A stretch of 64,000 bases of DNA, taken from positions 1-64,000 of the forward strand of contig JAEHCK010000007.1 of NCBI GenBank assembly GCA_020696345.1. The letters are read 5' to 3'. Of this stretch, positions 8,668 through 19,555 are shown one piece after another. A model generated the notes under the pieces. That model saw only the letters and a program-made list of their open reading frames with translations. It made no database searches and had not been told where the DNA came from. This DNA is from Thermoplasmata archaeon. Its GTDB lineage: Archaea > Thermoplasmatota > Penumbrarchaeia > JAEHCK01. Position 1 is the first letter of the stretch. The number at the start of each line of letters is the position of its first letter. A program made the position numbers and the translations under genes.

Positions 8668-8690
8668 CAATCGAAATAGATATATACCAA
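8668..8690 (+). promoter_or_regulatory. Candidate 16S rRNA promoter (BRE/TATA)
   Basis: CGAAATAGATATATACC has a purine-rich BRE-like stretch before a TATA-like core, about 300 bp before mature 16S. Position is plausible for an archaeal rRNA promoter but other AT-rich words nearby could serve. Confidence 0.3.
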
Positions 8691-8880
8691 AATAATATAT
8701 ACTCGGTAATTCAATAAACGAGTCTATTCAAACCAAAAGGCGTAAAGTTGTAAGATACGGATAATTTTATTCCATCGATGAGCAATTATATTCTTGGTTT
8801 GAAACAATACCTATGGGGATTCAAGAACTCCGGGACCATAACACTCGTGACCTCTTGGATCCGACGCTTGCAAGATATCA

Positions 8881-8914
8881 GGTGAAACCTGTTAATTCCA
8901 CCCAGTTCAACTGG
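8881..8914 (+). other. 16S leader half of pre-rRNA processing stem
   Basis: GGTG...CCTGTTAATTCCACCCAG TTCA CTGG in the leader is nearly the reverse complement of 10474-10505 downstream of the gene. The two would pair around 16S, the usual site of archaeal BHB processing. Confidence 0.75.
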
Positions 8915-8978
8915 AAGATAAATTAGGATTTTGGTGATTATGTGTATAACTGTCAAAATTACTCCTATTAATTTATAA

Positions 8979-10462
<1,484 letters not shown>

Positions 10463-10473
10463 ACGTTATCAAA

Positions 10474-10505
10474 CCAGTGAACTGCTGGTGGGGTTAACAG
10501 GCACC
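10474..10505 (+). other. 16S trailer half of pre-rRNA processing stem
   Basis: CCAGTGAACTGCTGGTGG followed by GGTTAACAGGCACC complements the leader segment at 8881-8914 over about 28 positions with small bulges. The remainder of 10506-10825 is AT-rich spacer with a T9 run near 10530; nothing else seen. Confidence 0.75.
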
Positions 10506-10825
10506 AAAATATCTGCAAGCGTATTTTCTTTTTTTTTGTCCAGCGTAGTGTTAGGTTTATTGAGTGATAACTTTGTGAGTTTTTTGAAGTATGTGAGTTC
10601 AGGGAGTGGAAGAGTGTGTGAGTTAAGTTAGTTTTCAGTGTAATGAATTCACACTGGCAACCGATAGCTAAGAACTGATAACTATTTTTGACTCCATAGA
10701 CTCTTGACTCTATGGACTCTAGACCTGTATTGATACACTGTCTCATCAAAAATAATATATCCAAGTTCGCTATTGTGGATTTTTAAATAACTCCCCGATG
10801 ATCAAATTCTAATCAACAATGATGA

Positions 10826-10899
10826 GGGCCGGTAGATCAGCTTGGAAGATCGCCTGCTTTGCAAGCAGGAGGCCACGGGTTCAAATCCCGTCCGGTCCA
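10826..10899 (+). tRNA. tRNA-Ala (TGC)
   Basis: A full cloverleaf with acceptor GGGCCGG/CCGGTCC that includes the G3:U70 pair specific to alanine tRNA, anticodon loop CTTTGCAA (anticodon TGC) and T-arm GTTCAAATC. No CCA is encoded. This is the tRNA normally found between 16S and 23S in euryarchaea; here it remains beside 16S without 23S. Confidence 0.98.
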
Positions 10900-11230
10900 T
10901 AATAATTTTATTATCATGTTTTTATTGATATATTTTGGGATTTGAACCCTAAATAAAATACAATAATTGATGTTGAGACCCTATTTTATTTTGAGCTTGG
11001 AATTCTCATTATTAATCATTGATATAAACCAGAATTCCAACCACCACAGGAAAAATTCCGTAATAAAAAACAGATGTTATTAGGAATTTATAGCTCAGAA
11101 CAAAATAGGCCATGATCAAATACTTATCCTATTTTGTTCATTCAAGTAAAAGAATTAAAATACCAAATATGTTTTAAGGTAAAAAACCATAAGTAATTGT
11201 TGTAATCAGCAATACTAACAAATCAACCGA

Positions 11231-11567
11231 GACGAAAGATATGGGCTAGACCGGGGTGGTAGGCGTACCCTTTGCAACTTGTTGCAACCGAAACCGTCTA
11301 TACGCGGGGTCGAAGTCGATGGAAGGCGTAACCAGTGTTGTGCCAAGCCAGGAATCAACTATGATATCTCGTCCCTCGGGGTTGGAGGTAATAGTGGTGA
11401 TAATCGGAGGATTGTCTTCATTATTTCTATCATGGGCACCAGGCCAGGCCCGGAAGGGAGCAGCCCAACTATGGACTCTTAACGCTCGTGGGGTTGCGGG
11501 ATTGAGAAGATCTTTGGATAATTGGTGTAAAACCAGGATGTCGACCAAAGACGCGCCCATGTCCGTC
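11231..11567 (+). ncRNA. 7S signal recognition particle RNA
   Basis: The segment contains the helix-8 core CCAGGCCCGGAAGGGAGCAG with the GGAA tetraloop that binds SRP54. Its ends pair: GATATGGGC at 11238 with GCCCATGTC at 11555, and GACG at 11231 with CGTC at 11564, closing helix 1 of archaeal SRP RNA. Length about 335 nt. ORFs overlapping it are shadows. The partner receptor FtsY is encoded at 59833. Confidence 0.95.
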
Positions 11568-11617
11568 AAATTATAATGAGGATATTTCCAAAAGCTCCAA
11601 GTTACAAATCATTAGAA

Positions 11618-11734
11618 TAGGAAAGCGGGAGGAGGACTCTTAGCAGAGATATTTATGTGTATCGTTAGAGGAAATTGGGTTTTATCATTAAGATATCAAC
11701 CCACTTTCCTAACTACTCTTTCCTCTTCCCTTCC
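11618..11734. repeat. AGGAAAGCGGGAGG hairpin repeat (shared with 62.43 kb)
   Basis: AGGAAAGCGGGAGG near 11619 faces CTTTCCTCTTCCC near 11718, and the inner part GAAATTGGGTTTTA faces ATCAACCCACTTTCC. The centre is close to the reverse complement of the 62.46-kb copy (GGGTTGATAT...TAAAACCC). Confidence 0.65.
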
Positions 11735-11779
11735 AATTAATTTATATCGTTTTTGTTATTTAACTCCGTTTTGATAATT

Positions 11780-12484
11780 ATGAACTCAAATAAACTTAAC
11801 AATACGAATATATCGTTTGTAGTCTTCGATCTGGACGGTGTTTTGGTCGATACGGTCAGTTCCTGGGTCTGGATCCATGAACATTTCGGCCTCAATAACG
11901 ATAAGTCGTATTATGCATACATGAACGACGAGATCGATGACCATGAGTTCATGCGCCGTGATATTGCACTCTGGCTCGGTAAACGGAATAAAATGCATAT
12001 TCAGGAGATCGAACAGATCTTGGAAGGGGTGCCGATCATGCATGGTTTCTATGAAACCATGAAATGCCTCCGTTTCCTGGGCATACAAACCGCCATCGTC
12101 AGTGCGGGTCTGGAAAACCTGGCATTGCGCGTGGCAAAGCTTGGCAGGATCGACCATGTACTGGCAAATGCTCTGGAAATCGATGAAGACGGCTATCTGA
12201 CAGGTGAGGGTTTACTGCGCGTTGGTCTTAAGGGCAAAGGCAAGGCAATGACCGAACTACTTGAAGAGGCGGGTATAGAACCAAAGTCTGTTGCGGCGGT
12301 AGGTAATGGCGATATAGATATCCCCATGTTCAAGGTCAGCAGTTTGGGTATTGCATTCGATCCACTCGATGAACAGATACGGGAAGATGCCGACGTTGTA
12401 ATTATAAATAAGGATCTCACCGAGATATTACCCTATATCTGTGACCTGGACTCGCTGCCAAATAGTATAAGGCCAGGAAAATAG
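11780..12484 (+). CDS. HAD-family phosphatase (SerB-like)
   Basis: FDLDGVLVD near the N-terminus is HAD motif I with both aspartates, IVSAGLENLA is motif II (Ser) and AVGNGDIDIPMFK is motif III/IV; KGKGKAM supplies the lysine. The architecture matches phosphoserine-phosphatase-like HAD hydrolases of about 230 residues. The substrate is not determined. The track start is a TTG at 11753; a TATA-like TTTATAT about 35 bp upstream of the ATG at 11780 suggests a leaderless message starting at MNSNKLNN. Confidence 0.85.
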   Translation: MNSNKLNNTNISFVVFDLDGVLVDTVSSWVWIHEHFGLNNDKSYYAYMNDEIDDHEFMRRDIALWLGKRNKMHIQEIEQILEGVPIMHGFYETMKCLRFLGIQTAIVSAGLENLALRVAKLGRIDHVLANALEIDEDGYLTGEGLLRVGLKGKGKAMTELLEEAGIEPKSVAAVGNGDIDIPMFKVSSLGIAFDPLDEQIREDADVVIINKDLTEILPYICDLDSLPNSIRPGK

Positions 12485-12653
12485 ATTTTTTTTCATCCAT
12501 TATTTCTACACTGCACTTACCGGTTTTGTGATATTTGTTCGGTGTTTTTACTATTAATCAGTTATATAATCGGAATATAGATTCAATGAGTAATTGATTG
12601 GAATTGATCTTAGGCAAACTTATTTATAAAAGAGTCTATAATTCAACTATTCC

Positions 12654-13274
12654 ATGCAACTTAAATTTGTAAAATTAATCTATCCTGGTAAATTACAAAG
12701 AAATGACATTTTAAAGATCTCCACCTCAAGGATCCAACTAACCAGACTAAATATGACAATCTACGATATTGTGGATCATTTTGAACAAAATATTTTCTTA
12801 AAAATAAAAATGACTGAAGAACAAATCAAAACCAAGGTTCAATTAAGAGATATAATAAATCTTCATAATAACACAGGAATCAAAGATATTTCCCAAATAA
12901 GATCCATGATCACCAAGATCAAATCAAAAAAGGACATTCTACATCAAAGTAAATTGCCAAATATAAAATTAGTTAAAACAAAAGATAATGATTGTGTATT
13001 ATTTGATGGCCATCATTCTATGCTTGCTTATATGTCTTTAGATAGAAAATATTTACATGAAATACCTCATTTGATTGTTGAAAATGAGCAGGGATATGTA
13101 CTTGACAAAGACATTCTTGTATTTTTTGGGCCCTATGCAAGTGAATTAACCGAATCAACCTGGCGAGATTATGTTATAAACTGGCAAGCGACAAAAAAGA
13201 AACAACTTTGCATACGGATACAAAAAAACATGGGTGAACTTTTTGATTCACTTCAAATCATGATAACCATGTAA
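12654..13274 (+). CDS. ParB/Srx-fold-like protein
   Basis: In this 206-residue protein the segment LPNIKLVKTKDNDCVLFDGHHSMLAYM follows the ParB-like nuclease/sulfiredoxin pattern in which a D/N-G-H-H/R-R loop binds nucleotide. The family is otherwise unclear and the rest is low-similarity, Lys-rich sequence. Its base composition is AT-rich like the glycan operon beside it. It runs convergent with the GT4 gene and overlaps its 3' end by 27 bp. Role unknown. Confidence 0.65.
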   Translation: MQLKFVKLIYPGKLQRNDILKISTSRIQLTRLNMTIYDIVDHFEQNIFLKIKMTEEQIKTKVQLRDIINLHNNTGIKDISQIRSMITKIKSKKDILHQSKLPNIKLVKTKDNDCVLFDGHHSMLAYMSLDRKYLHEIPHLIVENEQGYVLDKDILVFFGPYASELTESTWRDYVINWQATKKKQLCIRIQKNMGELFDSLQIMITM

Positions 13275-15461
13275 GCTTAATCTTGCAATCAAATAAGACA
13301 CCGTGGATTCTGCGCCTTGGTTTAAATTTATTGCGGATTCGCCAATTCCATCATGACATCCACCAGTTAGTTCGTTATACACCATTCTATTCAATACATT
13401 GTTCCCCATAAACCATTTGAATGTGTTGATTGCGTTTTTCTTATACTCATCTTTCTTTGTTATATCATGTGCTAAAATAAGTGTCTGGACCATGGAAGAT
13501 ACATCTACAGGTTGTTGATCGAAATGAGCCCTTTTACCTTTTTTAAAATACCACCCATCATGCCCAATAGGTGCATATCTTTCTTTTTCTAAAGTAATTG
13601 ACATTAAAAATTTCAAGGTTTTTTCACCAACATTCAAATATTTTTTACCATTTGTAGCAAGATAAGCATATAAGAGGGCCTCGGGCAATTTGCTGTTCGA
13701 ATAAGTTAAATATTCTTCGAACCATTGCCATTCATCAGAAGAAGATTGGTTATATGATGATATTAAATAATCTGCTAGTTTTTTAATTTTAGCAACATTT
13801 TTATTAGAAGGTTTTGCGAGATTATAAAAATATAATCCAAGTATCTCAAATGCAACAGCTCTTGGAGATCGTATATCTTTGATTGCGTTTATCGATCTTT
13901 CAAAAATTTGCTCAGCTTCATCCCTTAATTTTTTAGGAATTGATTCAATAGAGGCTAAATATCCAAGCGCCCATAACGCCCTACCATGAGCGTCTTCAGA
14001 CCAGTGTGTTAAATCTACCTTTCTACTATAATCAACGAAATTATACAATTTTACATCGGGCTGTTGAACATGTTTTATAAAATTAAGGTAAATATTAATC
14101 AATTTTATCTTAGAATCATCCTTATAAACATCTTGATACATACAACAGGCTATCATTGCCCGTGCATTATCATCCAGAGTATATCCTGAGTCTTTGTCAG
14201 GCTTATTTGTTTGTGCAAATTGAATGATACCGAAATTATCTGTAAGTTTCATAAGATGTTTAAATTTAATTCTTGGAAGTTTTACTTCATACTTTTCAAA
14301 CACATTTAAATGTTTATTAAACTGTCTTAAATAAGCTATTGCAACATTGGGCCAGGTCATCTTCCTTGTGTAAGCATAAGCATTTTTTCCCATACATTCT
14401 TTTAAATTGGGATCAGATAGTATCTTTATAATTGCATCTGTAAATGATTTTGAATTATTAAATTCCGTTAATAATCCTCTTTCTTCGTTTATTATATCTT
14501 TTGCATGCAAGATCGGAGTTGAAATGACCGGTCTACCGCAGCCCATGGCATAGACCAAGGTTCCACTTGTAATCTGGTTTGGATTAATAGAAGAAGAGAT
14601 ATAAATATCAGAAGCTTTCAGATATTTTATTATCCCACTTAATGTAAGATATTTATTATACAATTTCACATTATTCTGAAGCCCCAATTCCTTTACCTTT
14701 TCTTCAAGAAAGATCCTGTATTTTTCCCCCTCTTGTTTACGAACTACCGGATGAGTTTGACCTAATATCAAATATAGAACATTTGGAAAGTTCTTTACAA
14801 CCTCAGGAAGTGCCTCAATAACATATTCATATCCCTTCCCTGAGCTTATTAATCCGAATGAGGAGAGTATGGTTTTATCTTCAAAACCTATTTTTGATTT
14901 TTCTTTTAAATTTTTATCAAATGTAACAGATGGTATCCCATGTGGGACAACGACAATATCTGTGGTTATGCCATAATCCCTTTTGAGAATCTCAACACCT
15001 TTTCCAGTCATTACTATAATGCACGCAACTTTTTTTGCAATTGCCTGTACGACTTTTTTAAGTATATCATTTGGATTTGGTAAGACTGAATGAAATGTTA
15101 CCATTGTAGGTTTATTTAATATCTCAAGAAAAGAAATTAGGTAACTACCATATTCACCTCCGAAAATCCCAAATTCATGTTGAATATTAACAAGTTTGAT
15201 GGCATCTATTTTATTGATTTCTTTCGCTGTATCAATGTATTCTTGAATATTGGTATCATCTATCTGAAAAATAACGTTTTTAGGATAATTATAGATACTG
15301 ATTCCGCCTCGATTCATTGCTAGTATTTTAGATTTAATTTTTGGTGAATACTTCTTATCAATAGCTTTGGTCAGATCTTTAGTAAAAGTAGCTATTCCAC
15401 ATTCCCGCGGTGGAAATGTGGTCATGTATAAAATCCAGAATTGCTTTTCATTATTTGTCAT
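13248..15461 (-). CDS. GT4 glycosyltransferase fused to alpha/alpha-toroid-like domain
   Basis: Residues 1-385 form a GT-B glycosyltransferase of family 4 (FPPRECGIATFT, VVVPHGIP, GLISSGKGYEYVIEALP, SGTLVYAMGCGRPVIST). The usual E-x7-E donor motif reads Q-x7-Y, a variant I recall in glycosyltransferases associated with GH130 genes. Residues about 395-737 are helical repeats (SGYTLDDNARAMIA, DLTHWSEDAHGRALWALG, DEWQWFEEYLTYSNSKLPEALLYAY) resembling an (alpha/alpha) barrel. It is the last gene of a three-gene operon, 60 bp after GH130. It probably adds a sugar, likely mannose, to a polymer made or recycled by GH130; that is inference. Confidence 0.85.
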   Translation of the reverse strand: MTNNEKQFWILYMTTFPPRECGIATFTKDLTKAIDKKYSPKIKSKILAMNRGGISIYNYPKNVIFQIDDTNIQEYIDTAKEINKIDAIKLVNIQHEFGIFGGEYGSYLISFLEILNKPTMVTFHSVLPNPNDILKKVVQAIAKKVACIIVMTGKGVEILKRDYGITTDIVVVPHGIPSVTFDKNLKEKSKIGFEDKTILSSFGLISSGKGYEYVIEALPEVVKNFPNVLYLILGQTHPVVRKQEGEKYRIFLEEKVKELGLQNNVKLYNKYLTLSGIIKYLKASDIYISSSINPNQITSGTLVYAMGCGRPVISTPILHAKDIINEERGLLTEFNNSKSFTDAIIKILSDPNLKECMGKNAYAYTRKMTWPNVAIAYLRQFNKHLNVFEKYEVKLPRIKFKHLMKLTDNFGIIQFAQTNKPDKDSGYTLDDNARAMIACCMYQDVYKDDSKIKLINIYLNFIKHVQQPDVKLYNFVDYSRKVDLTHWSEDAHGRALWALGYLASIESIPKKLRDEAEQIFERSINAIKDIRSPRAVAFEILGLYFYNLAKPSNKNVAKIKKLADYLISSYNQSSSDEWQWFEEYLTYSNSKLPEALLYAYLATNGKKYLNVGEKTLKFLMSITLEKERYAPIGHDGWYFKKGKRAHFDQQPVDVSSMVQTLILAHDITKKDEYKKNAINTFKWFMGNNVLNRMVYNELTGGCHDGIGESAINLNQGAESTVSYLIARLSLHGYHDLK

Positions 15462-15521
15462 ATAAAATAAGGAAGAACAATCTGAATTAATAAATTTATC
15501 TATAATAAATACAATTATTAG

Positions 15522-16553
15522 TTAACTTTTTGACTTTTTCACTAACTCGTCAAGAAGTTCATTAATATTAAGAGAAGCAACCCCAATCCTGGTATCAGCA
15601 GCTCCATAATAAATATAAAGTGTCTCATCAAAGACCACCGCCCCAGTTGGAAACACTACATTATCAACATCACCCTTTAATTCCCATTCGAGTTCAGGCG
15701 AAAAAAGAGGATAATCAAGTCGGGCAATTTCAGAACAAGGATTTTTAATATCTAATAAAGCAGCAGCGGCACGATAAATCCTACCCTCTGGAGAGTTCTC
15801 AGTTGTATGGTAAATAAACAGCCATCCTAGATCGGTTTCAATGGGTGGACAGCCGGCTCCAATAGCTCTTGACTCGAACCAGTATTTAGTATCAATCACT
15901 GTGTGATCTGCTAATTTGCTTAAATGATTTCTCCAGTATTCAATGGTGAGGTCTTTGAAATCATTAAAATAAATTAATTGTATATTTGGTAGGACTCTAA
16001 TTAGTAATGCGAACTTGCCATTGAATTTTTTAGGAAAAATAAATGAATCTTTTCCCCATAAATATACTGTATCAGCGGCCTCATTTTCAGTTCTATTATA
16101 TATGTCGAAATTAAAATATTTTACTGGCATTTTCGACTGTTTAAATATTTCTTTTGCTTCGGAATAAGATATATAATGAGATATTTTCCCTTTTTTTTCG
16201 AAGTTCTCCAGGTCTTTGCTTAGTGCATATGCCGTAACTACCTTTGTACCATCATAAGCCATATAAAAAAGATAATATGTTCCATCAAAAAATACAATTC
16301 TAGGATCTTCCACACCATGTATTTCATAATCATATTCAGGAAATAAGATTGGTTTTTCTGCCCTTTCTACTACTTCTAACGGACCATTTAATTTACAATA
16401 ACCCACACTTGAATAATTTCCATACTTAACAGCACGATAGAACATATGAACATTATCGCCAACTCGAATGCAACCAGGATTTAGCACCGCTTGATTTTCG
16501 AATTCATGTTTGGTTGCTTCAAGAATAACGCCTTCTTTTTTGATTGTAACCAT
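15522..16553 (-). CDS. GH130-family beta-mannoside phosphorylase or hydrolase
   Basis: The five-bladed propeller family shows in repeated strands: LNPGCIRVGDNVHMFYRA, GVEDPRIVFFDGTYYLFY (Asp at about 83 is the proton donor), KDSFIFPKK, GAGCPPIETDLGWLFIYH and VVFPTGAVVFDETLYIYYGAAD, with a terminal ADTRIGVA. GH130 enzymes cleave beta-1,2- or beta-1,4-mannosides, phosphorolytically in most subfamilies. The two basic residues that separate phosphorylases from hydrolases cannot be assigned without alignment. The gene sits between the PGK-like and GT4 genes with gaps of 53 and 60 bp. Confidence 0.9.
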   Translation of the reverse strand: MVTIKKEGVILEATKHEFENQAVLNPGCIRVGDNVHMFYRAVKYGNYSSVGYCKLNGPLEVVERAEKPILFPEYDYEIHGVEDPRIVFFDGTYYLFYMAYDGTKVVTAYALSKDLENFEKKGKISHYISYSEAKEIFKQSKMPVKYFNFDIYNRTENEAADTVYLWGKDSFIFPKKFNGKFALLIRVLPNIQLIYFNDFKDLTIEYWRNHLSKLADHTVIDTKYWFESRAIGAGCPPIETDLGWLFIYHTTENSPEGRIYRAAAALLDIKNPCSEIARLDYPLFSPELEWELKGDVDNVVFPTGAVVFDETLYIYYGAADTRIGVASLNINELLDELVKKSKS

Positions 16554-16606
16554 TGCCGAGAAGGAATATTATCTTAATATTTAAATTTAAGTATACTCTA
16601 ATTTAT

Positions 16607-17914
16607 CTAAGTCGCCTTACCGCCATTTTCTATCAAGGCTTTAACGGGTTCTATACCATATGGCGTCCCCGCTTCTATCGCTTTAAGAACCGCGCCACCA
16701 CCGGTGAAAAAATAATACTTTGAGTTATCAAAAACAGATAAGTATAACCCAGGGCACAGATCTTTGAATTCTTGAAGGGTGTCACCACCACCATAGAGCT
16801 TGTGCGCTTCCACATTTTGGTCGATTTTACGGTCCAAGGCGGCGGAGCCTTCAATGAAATGTGGCGTAAATCCCATCACTGCGTTCACAAATATCGTCCT
16901 GGCTGAATTAATCGCCTCAGATATTTTAGGATCCTCGAATGATTTCTCAGCGATGTCTAGAATGTAATTAAGTTCCATACCTTTCTTAAGATCCTTAATG
17001 GACCTTAGACGATATTTACCTTCAAACTTACCTTCCATGGTATCGGATTCATAAAAAAATGGTAATTCAAAGATCTTATTATTTTCAGCGTCCATATCTA
17101 CCAGTTTTTTCGCTGCTTCAATATCTGATTCGCTTATTCCTTTAATTTTCACATCATATTTTGCACAAAGGTAAGTGTTGTAAATTACACCTCCTAATAT
17201 TAGTGTATCCACTTTATTATATATTTCATATAGTGGACCTATTTTTGTACTATATTTTGCTCCGGCTATTACTGCCAAAAATGGTCTTTTCGGTTGAAGT
17301 ACCTGATAGAGGTTTAATATCTCGGACTGCATCAAATAACCTGCAAACGAGGGTAAATGCTTGGTTATAACAGAAGTTGACACATGGGGCTGCCAGGAAC
17401 CAAATGCATCATTAATAAATACATCCGCTAAACCAGCTAATTGTAAGCTGAAATCCTCCCTTTCGCTGCTATCTGTTTCTTCTCCTCGGAACCATCGTGT
17501 ATTTGGAAGATATATTGCTCCAATTTTTTTATCTTTTAATTTTTTAATTGCAAGATTTACTGATGTATCTATACTTTTTATACCCCTGTCTCCTTCAACT
17601 TTAAACCGAGGCATGAAGATCTTTGTATGCAATTTATTTTCTAAGTACTCAACAATGGGTTTTACCGAGGTTGATTCATTCACATCAATTTTTCCAGTTA
17701 CATTATCCCTAGGTCTCCCTACATGGGTCATTATTATAAGTCTGCCGCCACGTTCCACTATATTGAATATCGTACCAATGGTTTGATCAATTCGGTACGG
17801 ATCACGAATTCGACCCTCCTTCACCACATTATGATCTACTCGCAATAACACTACCTTATTTTCTACATCAGTGTTTTGCAAAAGAGGCAATTTTGGGTCT
17901 ATAACAAACTCCAT
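16607..17914 (-). CDS. Divergent phosphoglycerate-kinase-like protein
   Basis: This is a 435-residue PGK fold with nucleotide-site motifs intact: RVDHN near 26, MTHVGRPRD near 63, NTRWFRGEE near 138, GAKYSTKIG near 219, YGGGDT and FTGGGAVLKA at the C-terminus. The 3-phosphoglycerate side is changed: the family AHRAH after NDAFG is SWQPHVS here, and WNGPMGVFE is VNAVMGFTPHF. It heads the GH130-GT4 operon and coexists with a canonical PGK at 32235. It is therefore probably not the glycolytic enzyme; a kinase for another carboxylate or sugar acid is inference. The base composition is AT-rich. Confidence 0.85.
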   Translation of the reverse strand: MEFVIDPKLPLLQNTDVENKVVLLRVDHNVVKEGRIRDPYRIDQTIGTIFNIVERGGRLIIMTHVGRPRDNVTGKIDVNESTSVKPIVEYLENKLHTKIFMPRFKVEGDRGIKSIDTSVNLAIKKLKDKKIGAIYLPNTRWFRGEETDSSEREDFSLQLAGLADVFINDAFGSWQPHVSTSVITKHLPSFAGYLMQSEILNLYQVLQPKRPFLAVIAGAKYSTKIGPLYEIYNKVDTLILGGVIYNTYLCAKYDVKIKGISESDIEAAKKLVDMDAENNKIFELPFFYESDTMEGKFEGKYRLRSIKDLKKGMELNYILDIAEKSFEDPKISEAINSARTIFVNAVMGFTPHFIEGSAALDRKIDQNVEAHKLYGGGDTLQEFKDLCPGLYLSVFDNSKYYFFTGGGAVLKAIEAGTPYGIEPVKALIENGGKAT

Positions 17915-18119
17915 AATAATAACCTTCTCTTCAGTAATTACAATTAATTATTGATATATATAAGTTGTTATGCTATCTATCCAGTTGCTTTTTTATTGTA
18001 TGGTTTTTACCCTAAGTTTCCGCTGTCGCATCAAATTTATCATGATATACATAGATCTGGACATCATAATTTTACATAAGAAAAAGTAAATAAAAAGAAA
18101 CGTGAATTAATCATTACGT

Positions 18120-18260
18120 TTATAGTATTAACCGGACCCCAGCCAGCCTGTGGTGGACAAGAACCTTTTTCCACTCTCAATTTGAGTTAAATTTCATTCG
18201 TGCAAACACGATAGTACTCTTCAAGTACAATCGAGACCTTAAAATTCAGCTTAAATAATA
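18120..18260. other. Unexplained hairpin-rich segment upstream of L7Ae
   Basis: Inside the 627-bp gap 17915-18541 three short hairpins occur in a row: CTCAATTTGAG, CGTGCAAACACG and GTACTCTTCAAGTAC, preceded by a GC-richer stretch (CCAGCCAGCCTGTGGTGG) that stands out from AT-rich surroundings. It may be a small structured RNA or only chance. The rest of the gap is AT-rich with an ACTTTTACATTTTACATTTTGAC repeat-like word near 18343. Confidence 0.3.
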
Positions 18261-18541
18261 ATTGTAGGAATTTTAACGTAAGCTTCACGAAAAAAAGGTG
18301 GCGCAAGGCTACATCCAAATGACAAAATATAATAACAATTTTTACTTTTACATTTTACATTTTGACTTTAAACTTTTAATGAATTGATCATTCAGCATAC
18401 AACACATTATCGAAACATATTAATATAGAAACATATCTCACCCACTACTTGAATATAACACATAATGATACCAATGAATTATGATGGCTCTTGAAAAGAT
18501 TTGGTGTTAAAAAGAACAAGAGTTAGAAGGAGGTAATACAT

Positions 18542-18931
18542 ATGGCAAAGTCCATTTTTGTACGTTTTGAAATGCCGAAAGATCTCATCAACAAAACATA
18601 TGAGATCATTGAAATGGCGCGTGATAGCGGGAAAATTCGAAAAGGCTCTAACGAAGTTACTAAGTTGATCGAGCGCAATCAGGCAAAATTTGTCGTGATG
18701 GCCGAGGATACAACACCCCAAGAGATCTTGGCACATATACCTTTGTTATGTGAGGAAAAGAGCATACCTTTTGCATACGTTCCAAGTAGACAGGAACTGG
18801 GTAGCGCCTCTGGCCTCGATGTGCCAACCGCTTCAGTAGCTGTTATTGATTACGGTAAATCAAAGATCCTGATCGAGAGTTTAATGAGGAAATTGGGCGG
18901 CGGAAAAAAACCTGAAAGTGCCAAAGCCTAA
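18542..18931 (+). CDS. rpl7ae: Ribosomal protein L7Ae
   Basis: This 129-residue protein (archaeal size) binds kink-turns in 23S rRNA, C/D and H/ACA guide RNAs and RNase P RNA. Diagnostic segments are GKIRKGSNEVTKLIERNQAKFVVMAED, VPSRQELGSASGLDVPTASVAVID. GGAGGT lies six bases before the ATG. It leads the conserved cluster L7Ae-S28e-L24e-Ndk-aIF5B. Confidence 0.98.
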   Translation: MAKSIFVRFEMPKDLINKTYEIIEMARDSGKIRKGSNEVTKLIERNQAKFVVMAEDTTPQEILAHIPLLCEEKSIPFAYVPSRQELGSASGLDVPTASVAVIDYGKSKILIESLMRKLGGGKKPESAKA

Positions 18932-18965
18932 ATATGATCGAATTTAATGTTTTAGAGGTTTTCTC

Positions 18966-19172
18966 ATGGTTGATGGTATCCCCGGAGAGGTTGTGGAAGT
19001 CGGTGGAAGAACCGGTATGGCCGGTGAAGCCACTCAAGTTAGGGTTCGAGTATTGGCCGGACGCGATAAAGGCAGGATCATTACACGTAATGTGATCGGG
19101 CCTATACAGAAAGGCGATGTACTCATGTTACGAGAGACCTCGCGGGAAGCTAAGAAACTTAATATTAAATAA
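18966..19172 (+). CDS. rps28e: Ribosomal protein S28e
   Basis: This 68-residue OB-fold protein of the archaeal small subunit matches the family along its length ([37 protein letters not shown], the terminal [10 protein letters not shown]). A GAGGT site precedes the ATG and the gene lies 34 bp after L7Ae. Confidence 0.97.
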   Translation: MVDGIPGEVVEVGGRTGMAGEATQVRVRVLAGRDKGRIITRNVIGPIQKGDVLMLRETSREAKKLNIK

Positions 19173-19204
19173 ATTATTCATCTTTTGTTACAGGTGTGAG
19201 GTTC

Positions 19205-19387
19205 ATGGTTGAACGTCGAGTGTGTTCGTTTTGTGGAAATGAGATCGAACCAGGAACTGGTAAGATGTACATTAAAAAAGATGCTACAATCTTTTTTTTC
19301 TGTTCGAACAAATGTCAGAAGAATAAGATCAAACTCAAACGTGTGGCACGACGTGTGCGTTGGACCAAACGATTTGAAAGAAAATAA
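19205..19387 (+). CDS. rpl24e: Ribosomal protein L24e
   Basis: A 60-residue treble-clef zinc protein of the large subunit: [18 protein letters not shown] and [17 protein letters not shown] place four cysteines as C-x2-C and C-x3-C. The track uses a GTG at 19196, but the ATG at 19205 with GGTG eight bases upstream gives the usual MVERRVC start. Confidence 0.97.
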   Translation: MVERRVCSFCGNEIEPGTGKMYIKKDATIFFFCSNKCQKNKIKLKRVARRVRWTKRFERK

Positions 19388-19555
19388 GATAATTTACACA
19401 AAAGTTTCGATCCAACGGTTCCATTTTTATAATAAAGATGAAAATAGATGAACATCATTACGACCTTACACCCATAAAACCCAATTCTCAACTCTGGAGT
19501 CGTAATATTTAATAATTAACTCATGATCATATTTATTGAATGAGGGGGAATCACG

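Noticed and set aside
11246-11576. ORFs on both strands of the SRP RNA
   Set aside because: The segment is a structured RNA with helix-8 and closing-stem evidence.
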